Origin: Nostoc sp. UHCC 0302
GTDB taxonomy: Bacteria; Cyanobacteriota; Cyanobacteriia; Cyanobacteriales; Nostocaceae
Reading direction: 5' to 3'
DNA: 64,000 nt
NCBI RefSeq assembly: GCF_038096175.1
Contig: NZ_CP151099.1
Coordinates: forward strand, 4,631,484-4,695,483
The notes below the pieces were generated by a model. The model searched no databases. It was not told the DNA's origin and was given only the letters and a program-made list of their open reading frames with translations. Both the position numbers and the translations under genes were made by a program. Of this stretch, positions 24,654-32,729 are shown one piece after another (position 1 is the stretch's first letter; every line of letters begins with the position of its first letter).

Positions 24654-26222
24654 ATGGAAAATCGAATTCTTTACGTTCGCCTTCCCTGTAACCCCATCTT
24701 TCCCATTGGGGTTATCTACCTGAGTGATCACGTTCACAAGTTATTTCCTGCAATCGAACAGCGGATTTTTGATTTGGGAACAGTGCCACCTTTAGACTAC
24801 GCCAAGGCGTTAGACCGTTGTATCGATGAATTCAAGCCCACGCTACTAGTCTATTCGTGGCGCGATATTCAAATTTATGCTCCTGTCGGTGGACGTGGTG
24901 GTAACCCGCTGCAAAACGCCTTTGAATTTTACTATGCCAAGAATCCCCTTTTAAAATTACGTGGGGGTTTGGGCGGGTTACGAATCTTCATCGCTTACTA
25001 CCAAGAGTTGTGGCGCAACCAAGCATTAATCAAACGCGGTTTAAAACGCGCCCAACAATATCACTCCGATGCGCGTGTAGTTGTGGGTGGTGGTGCTGTC
25101 AGCGTCTTTTACGAACAACTGGGCAAAAGCTTACCCCAACAGACAATTATTTCTGTGGGTGAAGGGGAAACTCTGCTGGAAAAACTTTTAAGTGGCAGAG
25201 AGTTTCGAGATGAACGCTGTTATGTTGTGGGAGAAAATCAACCACGACAGCGTTTGATCCACGAACAACCCACACCAATAGAGAAAACAGCTTGTAACTA
25301 CGACTATATCGAAAGTATCTGGCCGGAATTTAACTATTACCTCCAAGACCAAGACTTCTATATCGGCGTACAAACTAAGCGCGGTTGTCCCCACAATTGC
25401 TGTTATTGTGTCTACACAGTTGTTGAAGGTAAACAGGTACGCATCAATCCAGCAGATGAAGTTGTTGCTGAGATGCGCCAATTATATGATCGTGGTATTC
25501 GCAACTTCTGGTTTACCGACGCCCAATTCATCCCAGCGCGAAAATTTATCGATGATGCTGTAGAACTATTACAGAAAATCGTTGATTCGGGTATGACTGA
25601 TATCCACTGGGCAGCATACATTAGAGCCGATAACCTAACACCAGAGTTGTGTGAGTTGATGGCAAAAACCGGGATGAATTACTTTGAAATTGGTATTACC
25701 AGTGGTTCTCAAGAACTAGTACGGAAAATGCGGATGGGGTACAATCTGCGAACCGTCTTGCAAAACTGTCGCGACTTGAAAGCAGCTGGCTTCAACGATT
25801 TAGTTTCCGTCAATTACTCATTTAACGTCATTGACGAACGCCCCGAAACCATCCGCCAAACTATCGCCTATCATCGCGAACTAGAACGGATTTTTGGTGC
25901 AGATAAAGTTGAACCTGCCATATTCTTCATTGGGCTACAACCCCATACCCATTTAGAAGAATATGCTTTTAAAGAAGGCATCCTCAAACCTGGTTATGAT
26001 CCAATGAGCTTGATGCCGTGGACAGCTAAAAAACTTCTCTGGAATCCCGAACCCCTTGGTTCATTCTTTGGAGAAGTCTGCTTGCAAGCTTGGCAACAAA
26101 ACCCTAATGACTTCGGACGGGAAGTCATGAAAATCTTAGAAGAAAAACTGGGTTGTGCCGACTTAGAAGCCGCTCTTTGTGCGCCAATGGAAACAAAAAA
26201 CAAACAGTTAGCAGCTGTTTGA
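24654..26222 (+). CDS. Radical SAM protein (high-light acclimation type)
   Basis: A protein of 522 residues from the preferred ATG at 24654 (MENRILYVRLPCNP); another ATG lies seven codons upstream. The 4Fe-4S cluster motif CxxxCxxC is CPHNCCYC near residue 248. The N-terminal 200 residues resemble the cobalamin-binding domain of B12-dependent radical SAM enzymes (RVVVGGGAVS; SVGEGETLLEKLL). Cyanobacterial proteins of this length and pattern are annotated in databases as a photosystem II high-light acclimation radical SAM protein; I recall the name but cannot check it. The reaction is unknown. It is followed by the DICT gene 97 bases later on the same strand. Confidence 0.8.
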   Translation: MENRILYVRLPCNPIFPIGVIYLSDHVHKLFPAIEQRIFDLGTVPPLDYAKALDRCIDEFKPTLLVYSWRDIQIYAPVGGRGGNPLQNAFEFYYAKNPLLKLRGGLGGLRIFIAYYQELWRNQALIKRGLKRAQQYHSDARVVVGGGAVSVFYEQLGKSLPQQTIISVGEGETLLEKLLSGREFRDERCYVVGENQPRQRLIHEQPTPIEKTACNYDYIESIWPEFNYYLQDQDFYIGVQTKRGCPHNCCYCVYTVVEGKQVRINPADEVVAEMRQLYDRGIRNFWFTDAQFIPARKFIDDAVELLQKIVDSGMTDIHWAAYIRADNLTPELCELMAKTGMNYFEIGITSGSQELVRKMRMGYNLRTVLQNCRDLKAAGFNDLVSVNYSFNVIDERPETIRQTIAYHRELERIFGADKVEPAIFFIGLQPHTHLEEYAFKEGILKPGYDPMSLMPWTAKKLLWNPEPLGSFFGEVCLQAWQQNPNDFGREVMKILEEKLGCADLEAALCAPMETKNKQLAAV

Positions 26223-26319
26223 TAAAATTCGCAGAATCAGACAAGAGCATATTTAATCTCCTTGTCTCTCTTCTGCTCCCTGCCATACTTTCCCTCTGCG
26301 ATTCTTTTCACCCAATCCC

Positions 26320-27717
26320 ATGTTAGAAGGTTCAATTCTACAACAGTTAGAAATAGCTCATCGCCATAGTACCAGGCCAATTCGATTTGGAGTGTACTAC
26401 AAAAATACCCTAGTTTCTCTTTGCCATGCCTTAGAAGACCACATCTTAACCAATGATGGTGAGCCTTTGGTCATCACAGCCTTTCAACAGGGCAAATGGT
26501 ATTTGCAAGAAGCTCAACGATATGCAGACATCGCCCAGCACAGCCACAAAATTGCCATCATGGCTGCCCTTGATTCTGGGTTTAGTGAACATTCTACTAG
26601 TCAACTAGACAACGTAGAGTTAGTAGGATTAAATCCAGATGATCCAGTAGCGCAAGAGTGGCATTTGATTATCCTGTCGCCAAACTACACAGCTATGGTA
26701 ATTTGTCAAGAGTTATCAGAAGCTGATTATGGCAGTACTGGAGTACCAACATCAGACTTAGAGCGTAAATTCTATGGATTGTGGACATTTGAGCCACAGT
26801 TAGTGCAAGAGACAGCACAAATAGCGATCGCCCACATTAAACAATACAATCCAGAATTAGCAGAAAAACTTACAGCATATAAACAAGAAATTGTACCATC
26901 TATTACCAGAGCTGAAAACTTGAGTGCAGTTGTCTCCCGCGTAGTAGATTACCTCCAAACTGGACAGGATAGTTTATCCTTACCCACAGCGCTTAGCCAA
27001 CAAGCCCTAGACCGTAACTTGGTTTCTAACGAAATCCAAGCATTTTTGCGGATGGCGCAACTGATGGATATGGCAGATGTCAACAATCCAATGGCAGCAA
27101 CGGAAGTAGTAGTACTTTCTGAAGCAATGGGACAGCTTTTGGATCTTCCGGCATGGCAGATTAAAAGATTGCGATTGGCAGCTTTACTGCATCGCATAGA
27201 TCCACTACAAAAAGCAGAAAGCGTCCTCGCACCTGGTACAGCTACACGCTATCAGGAAGATGCCCCTAGTACTCCCTTAACTTGTCCCTTAGTACCGGGG
27301 GCGCAAGTATTGCGAACTATGCCACGACTGCGAGCAGTTGCTCAAATAATTACTCACCAAACCGAGTGGTGGAATGGCACAGGGCAACCAGCAGGTTTAG
27401 CTGGAGATGAAATTCCCCTAGAGTCGAGAATGTTGTCATTATTGGCAGACTTTCAGTGGCGATTAAATCAGCGAAAATTGTCAAATCAGAGCCGAGAACA
27501 GATATTTACTGAAGCTTTGGATGAGTGCAGACAACAACAATCCACCCGCTTTGACCCTAAACTTGTAGATACCCTAGCTTTGTTAGTCATGGGCTTGCAG
27601 CAGGGACTCGACTTACCGCTAATGACACCCAAATTCAGCGCCGGTATTTGGCTACTTGATTCCCGATGGGATAGCCACAGCAAGACTAGTGAAGAGATTG
27701 GTAGTTACCCCAAATGA
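26320..27717 (+). CDS. DICT sensory domain protein with degenerate HD domain
   Basis: A 465-residue protein. Residues about 20-185 are a DICT domain (IRFGVYYKNTLVSLCHALED, QEWHLIILSPNYTAMVICQE, LERKFYGLWTF), a light- or phytochrome-associated sensory domain of cyanobacteria. Residues about 245-430 resemble an HD-GYP phosphodiesterase, but the catalytic residues are lost: LLHRID stands where LLHDIG is expected, and HQTEWWNGTGQP replaces the usual HExxDGxGYP. It is therefore probably a non-catalytic binding or scaffolding domain. The stop overlaps the start of the pentapeptide gene (ATGA), indicating translational coupling. Confidence 0.82.
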   Translation: MLEGSILQQLEIAHRHSTRPIRFGVYYKNTLVSLCHALEDHILTNDGEPLVITAFQQGKWYLQEAQRYADIAQHSHKIAIMAALDSGFSEHSTSQLDNVELVGLNPDDPVAQEWHLIILSPNYTAMVICQELSEADYGSTGVPTSDLERKFYGLWTFEPQLVQETAQIAIAHIKQYNPELAEKLTAYKQEIVPSITRAENLSAVVSRVVDYLQTGQDSLSLPTALSQQALDRNLVSNEIQAFLRMAQLMDMADVNNPMAATEVVVLSEAMGQLLDLPAWQIKRLRLAALLHRIDPLQKAESVLAPGTATRYQEDAPSTPLTCPLVPGAQVLRTMPRLRAVAQIITHQTEWWNGTGQPAGLAGDEIPLESRMLSLLADFQWRLNQRKLSNQSREQIFTEALDECRQQQSTRFDPKLVDTLALLVMGLQQGLDLPLMTPKFSAGIWLLDSRWDSHSKTSEEIGSYPK

Positions 27718-28352
27718 ATATTGAAGCCATTAGATTAGGAAAGCTAAAACAACTCCCAGGAGCCAATTTAGAAGACGAGGAACTCTCCCAACTTGATTTA
27801 AGCCGGATTAATCTGGCTGGCGCTACTCTTGTTGGGGCTAATTTCAATGCTTCCAAACTTGAAGGTGGGCATTTAGAGGGAGCGAACTTAATGGGGGCGA
27901 ACCTCCAAGAAGCTGACTTGCGGGCGAACCTGATGGGAGCAAACCTGATGCAAGCAGATTTAACAGGTGCTGACTTGCGGGGTAGCAACTTGCGGGGCGC
28001 TAACTTGATGGGAGCGAGACTCAGCGATGTATCCTTGGCGGGTGCTTTCTTGAGTGGCGCGAATTTGATGAACGTCAACTTACAAGGCGTGGACTTGCGA
28101 GGCGCTGACTTGCGGGGTGCAAACCTGACGGGGGCAAATCTCAAAGGTGCAGACTTGAGTCGCGCTGATTTGCAAGGGACTTTGTTGAGTGAAGCAAATC
28201 TCGAAGAAACTGACTTGCGGGGGGCGAATTTAGCAGGGGCGAATTTGACAGGGGCGAATTTGCTCTGTGCAGAGTTAGAAGGTGCAAATTTGAATGGCGT
28301 TAATTTGAATAAGGTATGTTTAGTGGGTACAGTGCTTGAGAGGGATTCGTAA
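27714..28352 (+). CDS. Pentapeptide-repeat protein
   Basis: A 212-residue protein of nearly continuous A(D/N)LxG pentapeptides from about residue 28 on, folding as a right-handed quadrilateral beta-helix. The register is broken at residues 67-70, where ADLR is followed directly by ANLMG. One residue is missing, as if one codon was deleted at 27923/27924. A second irregularity near residue 118 (GADLRGANLTG is regular) is absent, so the break is unique. The start overlaps the DICT gene stop. Pentapeptide proteins act as binding platforms or DNA mimics; the partner is unknown. No membrane segment is seen. Confidence 0.88.
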   Translation: MNIEAIRLGKLKQLPGANLEDEELSQLDLSRINLAGATLVGANFNASKLEGGHLEGANLMGANLQEADLRANLMGANLMQADLTGADLRGSNLRGANLMGARLSDVSLAGAFLSGANLMNVNLQGVDLRGADLRGANLTGANLKGADLSRADLQGTLLSEANLEETDLRGANLAGANLTGANLLCAELEGANLNGVNLNKVCLVGTVLERDS

Positions 28353-28401
28353 TTGGGAAAAGTGCAGTATCTTTTACAGGAGACGGCATAAGTAAAATAA
28401 A

Positions 28402-28431
28402 AGCGATCGCCTTTTATAAAAAGCGATCGCT
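28402..28431. repeat. Paired HIP1 hairpin
   Basis: Two HIP1 octamers (GCGATCGC at 28403-28410 and 28423-28430) form the arms of a 9-bp hairpin, AGCGATCGC/GCGATCGCT, between convergent genes. It may serve as a terminator, though no T-run follows. Confidence 0.55.
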
Positions 28432-28469
28432 ACAACTTTACAAATTCAACTCAAATTGGATACAACTCT

Positions 28470-29294
28470 TTAATTTTTCACTGTCCGTCCCCGTACCCCC
28501 AATGCCAGCACACTCATCAACACGACCCCCATCAATCCTTGAAGGGGATTATTATTTACACCAGTCACCCAATCAGCAACCTGACCAGAAGATTTTGTTA
28601 TTCCGCCAACATTAATAATGTAATAGCCCCAAACTAAACCACAATGTAGACCAATTGGTAAACCTAAGCGTCCACGACGCCACCGCTTGGCCCATACTTG
28701 CGTTAACCCAAGCAGTACTAAAGCTGGGAATTGTGGCAGTGTGTGAATAATTGCCTCCAGCGGCTTGATAAAATGCAATGTAGCAAATGCGATCGCATTT
28801 GTCCACAGTGCCACACCCGGCTTGTAATCCCGCTGTAACTCATCTAGCAACCAGCCTCGAAATAATAATTCTTCGGCAAATCCAATACCTAAGCCAACAA
28901 GTAAACCCTCTAAAATTATTTTCAACAAGAAAACTTTCGGTTGTTGCCAAACCAGCCAACCCAATAAACCTTGTATGCCAAAAAGTATGAGAATATTAAT
29001 TATTCCCATAGCCAAACCACGCACTAAATCCACACCATTTTGTCGCGTGAATTCTAAGCCATAAGTTCGCAGTATTTGCGGCTGTTGGTAGACATACTTA
29101 CCCCATAACGTAAGTAAGAAAATAAACTCCACATATAACACAACCATTGTCAAAATACTTACTAAGTTTGAATCATCCACCAGTAAGTAAATTGGTGCAG
29201 CCAAGGGCAACCATAGCAGCAATAACATTAAAATAAAACAACCCAGCCTGATAGGGGCAGGGCGCTGGGCTAAATGGAAAATGTTTATTTTCAT
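28470..29294 (-). CDS. CPBP-family intramembrane glutamic protease
   Basis: A 274-residue membrane protein, about eight hydrophobic segments, of the CPBP (Abi/CAAX protease) family. The catalytic motif EELLFRGWL (EExxxR) is in the expected membrane segment, with the second-site histidine in FATLHFIKPLE and the third motif near GLPIGLHCGLVWGYY. Such proteases act on membrane or prenylated proteins, or as immunity factors against peptides. A GTG at 29315 could also start the frame, but the ATG at 29294 (MKINIFHLAQRP) is preferred. It is downstream of clpS on the same strand, separated by a tandem repeat. No bacteriocin-like gene was found nearby. Confidence 0.85.
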   Translation of the reverse strand: MKINIFHLAQRPAPIRLGCFILMLLLLWLPLAAPIYLLVDDSNLVSILTMVVLYVEFIFLLTLWGKYVYQQPQILRTYGLEFTRQNGVDLVRGLAMGIINILILFGIQGLLGWLVWQQPKVFLLKIILEGLLVGLGIGFAEELLFRGWLLDELQRDYKPGVALWTNAIAFATLHFIKPLEAIIHTLPQFPALVLLGLTQVWAKRWRRGRLGLPIGLHCGLVWGYYIINVGGITKSSGQVADWVTGVNNNPLQGLMGVVLMSVLALGVRGRTVKN

Positions 29295-29387
29295 AGTAAA
29301 TAAGTCAACAATCACCAGTCAATTTCTTGTGGAAATTCAAAATTGAATACCCCACATATAAATCAGTTGGACTCCAGACTATGGCTA

Positions 29388-29423
29388 TTGACTCTTGACT
29401 CTTGACTCTTGACTCTTGACTAT
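29388..29423. repeat. TGACTCT heptamer tandem repeat
   Basis: About five copies of the heptamer TGACTCT in the spacer between clpS and the protease gene, reaching to within a few bases of the clpS stop. An STRR of the same class as that at 23495-23590 but with a different unit. Confidence 0.85.
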
Positions 29424-29701
29424 TCGTCAGGTTCAATTGTGCTGCTTAAACCATGACTTTTCAATGTTTCGGAATAGAACTCAGCGTGTTCCTGGGCGCA
29501 AGTAATGACTAAAGCTAACCCGTTAGTGTGGGCTTCCATCATAATACTAACAGCCTGGGGCTGGGTAAGGTTCGGCACAGTGGTTATCAGTACCTGCACT
29601 ACATACTCCATAGGGTTGTAGTCGTCGTTATGGAGCAAAACGCGATACCGAGGCGCGAGCTTACGGGATGTGGAACGCTTTTCAATGGTTTCAACTGACA
29701 C
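29420..29701 (-). CDS. clpS: Clp protease adaptor ClpS
   Basis: A 93-residue adaptor that delivers N-degron substrates to ClpAP/ClpCP. The family landmarks are APRYRVLLHNDDYNPMEYVVQ (18-38), with the conserved Asn-Asp-Asp, and the helix VSIMMEAHTNGLALVITCAQEHAE. Residues in the N-degron pocket (Asn and Asp in HNDD, and the His of EAHTNG) are present. The open start is ATG at 29701. Cyanobacteria usually encode two ClpS forms; which one this is cannot be told. Read leftwards into a CPBP protease gene. Confidence 0.93.
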   Translation of the reverse strand: MSVETIEKRSTSRKLAPRYRVLLHNDDYNPMEYVVQVLITTVPNLTQPQAVSIMMEAHTNGLALVITCAQEHAEFYSETLKSHGLSSTIEPDE

Positions 29702-30057
29702 TGCTCTTTGCTCTTTTCTCGTAGATTTACTACAACAAAATTCCTGCCAAGCGATCGCTTAACAGTTATTTACTTATTGTATAGTATTTCTATCCAAATA
29801 CGCTGACACTAGAGTTTTTTACTGCCAGAATTTGAGTACAGCAGTATTATCCAGGAATTTATAGACGTATGTCTAAGATAGTGTTAGTGAGACAATGTTA
29901 CCCTAATTTAACAGAAGTTTACTAAAAAGTAGCGTCTTCTTTACCCTTGCCTTTTTGCGTTACAGGAGTTTGCCTTGAGCTTAGTGCATTCTCGCTTTTA
30001 AAATTAAGGAAACTGCTAAACAATCCTTGCCGTTGCCCAAGCTGCGTAATGATTCAT
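29702..30057. other. Divergent spacer upstream of clpS
   Basis: A 356-bp AT-rich spacer with one HIP1-like site (29752-29757). It should carry the clpS promoter and that of the following gene. An open frame extends through its right half in phase with the next gene (29947-30057), but its composition looks non-coding. Confidence 0.4.
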
Positions 30058-30414
30058 ATGAGCCTAGATTTTCAACCGGGACAAATTGTGTCTTTAGAGC
30101 ATGGCGACAGTAACCTGTATGCAGAAGTCATTCAAGTTGTAGTTTCCCGCCAATCGTGTTGGGTGCGTCCTTTAGTGCTTGTAACTCACATCCAAGAACC
30201 ACCTATAATCACCGATTTGCGAGATGCTTCTGACTTACTTTGGCCATTACATTTATTTCGTCCAGCCATAGACACAGAAGTAATTACTTTTTTGAGTCAA
30301 GTTTTGGCAAAAGAACCAAAAAATGAACCTGACTCAGTTGCTAAACTGCAATTAAATCAGTTTATTCAGCAATTTTGGCAAGCATATCAACAGGGACTGG
30401 GAGTTGGGGATTAG
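30058..30414 (+). CDS. Conserved hypothetical protein
   Basis: A 118-residue soluble protein, MSLDFQPGQIVSLEHGDSNL at the N-terminus. It begins with a short strand-rich domain (QIVSLEHGDSNLYAEVIQVV, SCWVRPLVLV) that resembles a small beta-barrel, followed by LWPLHLFRPAIDTEVI and a helical C-terminus (AKLQLNQFIQQFWQAYQQG). I recognise the pattern from cyanobacterial genomes without a name. The longer frame from 29947 is not preferred because its first 30 residues look like translated spacer. The gene ends in a composite-repeat region. Confidence 0.65.
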   Translation: MSLDFQPGQIVSLEHGDSNLYAEVIQVVVSRQSCWVRPLVLVTHIQEPPIITDLRDASDLLWPLHLFRPAIDTEVITFLSQVLAKEPKNEPDSVAKLQLNQFIQQFWQAYQQGLGVGD

Positions 30415-30447
30415 GTATGGGGCATGGAGAGTGCTGAGTTAGGAGTC

Positions 30448-30507
30448 GTACAGACGCGATTATACTCTTACGAGAAGCCGCTCTTCGAGCGTCTACGCGT
30501 CTTTACA
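30448..30507. repeat. Composite nested repeat, inverted copy
   Basis: Same composite element as at 12634-12690 and 61982-62038, in reverse orientation: GTACAGACGCGATTATACTC at the left, GAGAAGCCGCTCTTCGAGC in the middle, GTCTACGCGTC at the right. It sits next to a decayed aminotransferase gene. Confidence 0.85.
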
Positions 30508-30564
30508 AGAGTCAAGAGCTAGTTTTCTTATCCCGCTTACCCTAACTCCCCAGTTCCCAATCAC

Positions 30565-31399
30565 TCATGAGCCGTAACGAATACCGATATATTTCATCCA
30601 TTGGATGCCTTCTTCTAGCCGTTCATCAGGGATAGTTAAAGCGATCCGAGAAAATCCCTTCCTGGATGCACAAAAGTGCCACATTTGTCAAGCAACAGAG
30701 ATACAAATTCTGTTGAAGTATATCCTGGTGGAACAGGTGTCCACACGTAAAGGGTAGCTTTAGGCGGCTCAAGTGGCCAACCTAGAGATTGCAATCGTTT
30801 AACTGTGATGTCGCGGCGACTTTGGTAAGCTGACATCACTGCCTAGAGTTCTGCTTCAGTAATGCTAAAGTAAGCAGCGATCGCACAGGCTTAAATTTCT
30901 TTAAACACACCAGTTCTTTAAACACACCAGAATCAACGTTGCTTTTTACCTGTGTCAACCCAATAATAGCGATCGCATTACCAACAACAAAACCAACGCG
31001 CCAGTCTGTCATATTGTATGACTTGGACAAACTGTGAAACTCAACCGCCACATCCTTTCCGCCTGGAACTTATAACACACTTGGTGCTTTGTAGGCATCG
31101 TATGCCATTTCTGAGTAGGCGTGGTTATGACATAGCAAAATATCGTACTGCTTACAGAAAGCTACTAATTCCTCAAAAAAATCTAGCGTTGCCACTGCCC
31201 CAGTAGGATTATTGGGGTAGTTAATCCACAACAATTTTGCCTGCCGGGCAACTTCTTCCGGAATCATGTTCAAGTCAGGCAAATAATTATTGTCCGCCTT
31301 CAGGGGCATAGCAAAAGACTCACCACCCACGAAAATTGTTGAAGTGCGGTACACAGGATAATCAGGATCTGTTACTAACGTGTAGTCTCCTGCTTCCAC
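30565..31399 (-). pseudogene. Decayed LL-diaminopimelate-aminotransferase-like gene
   Basis: Reading the minus strand in three frames reconstructs the C-terminal two thirds of a class I/II PLP aminotransferase: [29 protein letters not shown], the PLP-binding [15 protein letters not shown], then SAYQSRRDITVKRLQSLGWP, VHPGRD and finally IALTIPDERLEEGIQWMKYI. It is broken by a 17-bp tandem duplication at 30897-30930, CAA-to-TAA and CAG-to-TAG stops nearby (the [10 protein letters not shown] and EAEL*AVMS positions), and a deletion near 30655. The N-terminal third, which should lie beyond 31399, is missing. It was a homologue of DapL or a related transaminase. Now non-functional. Confidence 0.88.
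30897..30930. repeat. 17-bp tandem duplication inside the aminotransferase pseudogene
   Basis: TTCTTTAAACACACCAG occurs twice in direct succession (30897-30913 and 30914-30930). Seventeen is not a multiple of three, so the duplication shifts the frame of the decayed aminotransferase. Confidence 0.9.
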
Positions 31400-31485
31400 A
31401 AAGACTAAGAAAGTAAAGTAGTAGGATTATTCTTGAGTAAACTAACTGCATTTAGGTAAAAACCTTGATTGCAAATCAATTAAGA

Positions 31486-31686
31486 TTAGTATCCCCAGCT
31501 GGGAACCAGCTGCACTCGACCAGCATCCATCTCTGCCATTAATAATTCCAATGCTTCATAGTCAACATCAGATATGTAACCCAATTCCGTCAATTCTGAA
31601 TTGATTTCATTTTCTATTTCTGGAGTTAGCTTTTTAATATCAAGAGCTTTTTCTACTAATTGACGAATAACGTACTTAGTTCTCAT
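31486..31686 (-). CDS. Small hypothetical protein
   Basis: A 66-residue acidic protein (MRTKYVIRQLVEKALDIKKL, EIENEINSELTELGYISDVD, YEALELLMAEMDAGRV) ending in QLVPSWGY. The frame is open 35 codons further upstream, but the ATG at 31686 gives the helical, Glu-rich protein typical of small cyanobacterial antitoxin-like or regulatory proteins. It lies close to the aminotransferase pseudogene, and a toxin partner is not present. No family recognised. Confidence 0.55.
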   Translation of the reverse strand: MRTKYVIRQLVEKALDIKKLTPEIENEINSELTELGYISDVDYEALELLMAEMDAGRVQLVPSWGY

Positions 31687-31791
31687 AGGTAATGAACCAA
31701 TTATATATAATACTAAATTATCCTCGATTATCCTCGATAAGCGTAAGTATAAATTGTGATCCAATATCAAAACTTTAGTGATTAAGATCAC

Positions 31792-32171
31792 AATCTACTT
31801 TAATAATTCACTTGTTATCAAGGCTGTAATCTGGCATTGGTAACTATGATTATGAAAGCATTTAACCTACACCTAGCTTTAGTTAAATCGGCTTGAGTGA
31901 TAGACTAAGCAAGCTTTCTCAGCATAGTTACGGATAATTTGTTGACTTAATGGCTGTCTATGTTGATTGTTTTTGAACTCTGGTAAAAAAAAAGTATATA
32001 TAAATACATTTCAAACTGTATTTAGGACAATCTTTAAATAGAACCACTAAAGCAATAAAGATTCAGCAAAGAGACTTAAGACGTATGGTCGATGCAATAG
32101 AAAAGAGTTTATGTTCAAATAAACTTCAGGTTGACGCTTCAATAACTTTTAATAGGTAATAGGATGTAGCT
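31792..32171. other. Spacer upstream of the STAS gene
   Basis: A 380-bp AT-rich divergent spacer with an A-run (AAAAAAAAAGT at about 31985-31995). It should contain the promoter of the STAS gene. No gene or clear hairpin is visible. Confidence 0.4.
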
Positions 32172-32525
32172 ATGCAAGCAGTACTTAAATATCCCAAAAT
32201 TGCAGTTATTCGTCCCCACGGCGCTCTCAACGCTGCTAACGCCTTGGAATTTGAACGAGATTTGACCACAGCTTTGGCACAAGATGGAATTTCCGTCTTG
32301 GTAGTGAATCTAGCGGCAGTAGAATCTTTAGATAGCGCAGGCTTGATGGCATTGGTCTCTGCACTCAAGCTGGCTGGAAGTTTAGGACGGGGTTTCCAGC
32401 TTTGCTCTATTTCTCCGACTCTGAGAATTATTTTTGAAATGACTCAACTCGATAGGATTTTTGAAATATTGGAAGACGAAACTGAGTTACCAACAGAAAA
32501 TCTCACAAGCGGCTTGTGCCGTTAG
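32172..32525 (+). CDS. STAS-domain anti-sigma factor antagonist
   Basis: A 117-residue single-domain protein of the SpoIIAA/RsbV class: VIRPHGALNAANALEFERDL at the N-terminus and the phosphoserine loop VESLDSAGLMALVSALK, in which Ser follows Asp as required for phosphorylation by an anti-sigma kinase. It would bind an anti-sigma factor when unphosphorylated. The partner kinase/anti-sigma gene and PP2C phosphatase are not in the window. The C-terminus (ELPTENLTSGLCR) is polar. Stand-alone, with a start ATG at 32172. Confidence 0.87.
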   Translation: MQAVLKYPKIAVIRPHGALNAANALEFERDLTTALAQDGISVLVVNLAAVESLDSAGLMALVSALKLAGSLGRGFQLCSISPTLRIIFEMTQLDRIFEILEDETELPTENLTSGLCR

Positions 32526-32729
32526 CCAATCTCCTAGCTTAATGAGGCTGAGAAGTTTTGTTACATAAATTAATGCCTTTATACCCAAGAGTGAATATAT
32601 AACTTTTGCAAAGCTGGAGTAAGGAGCATACTTTATGTAAATTTGCACGATTTAACTCTGTTGGGAGACCTAATCAATGCTAAGGTTGGAGGTGAGTAGC
32701 TGTAATTAAGGTAGCTAGAAGATAGCACA

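Noticed and set aside
27686-28144. Basic 152-residue frame antisense to the pentapeptide gene
   Set aside because: It is the antisense of the regular pentapeptide coding repeats and has their periodicity, so it is a shadow.
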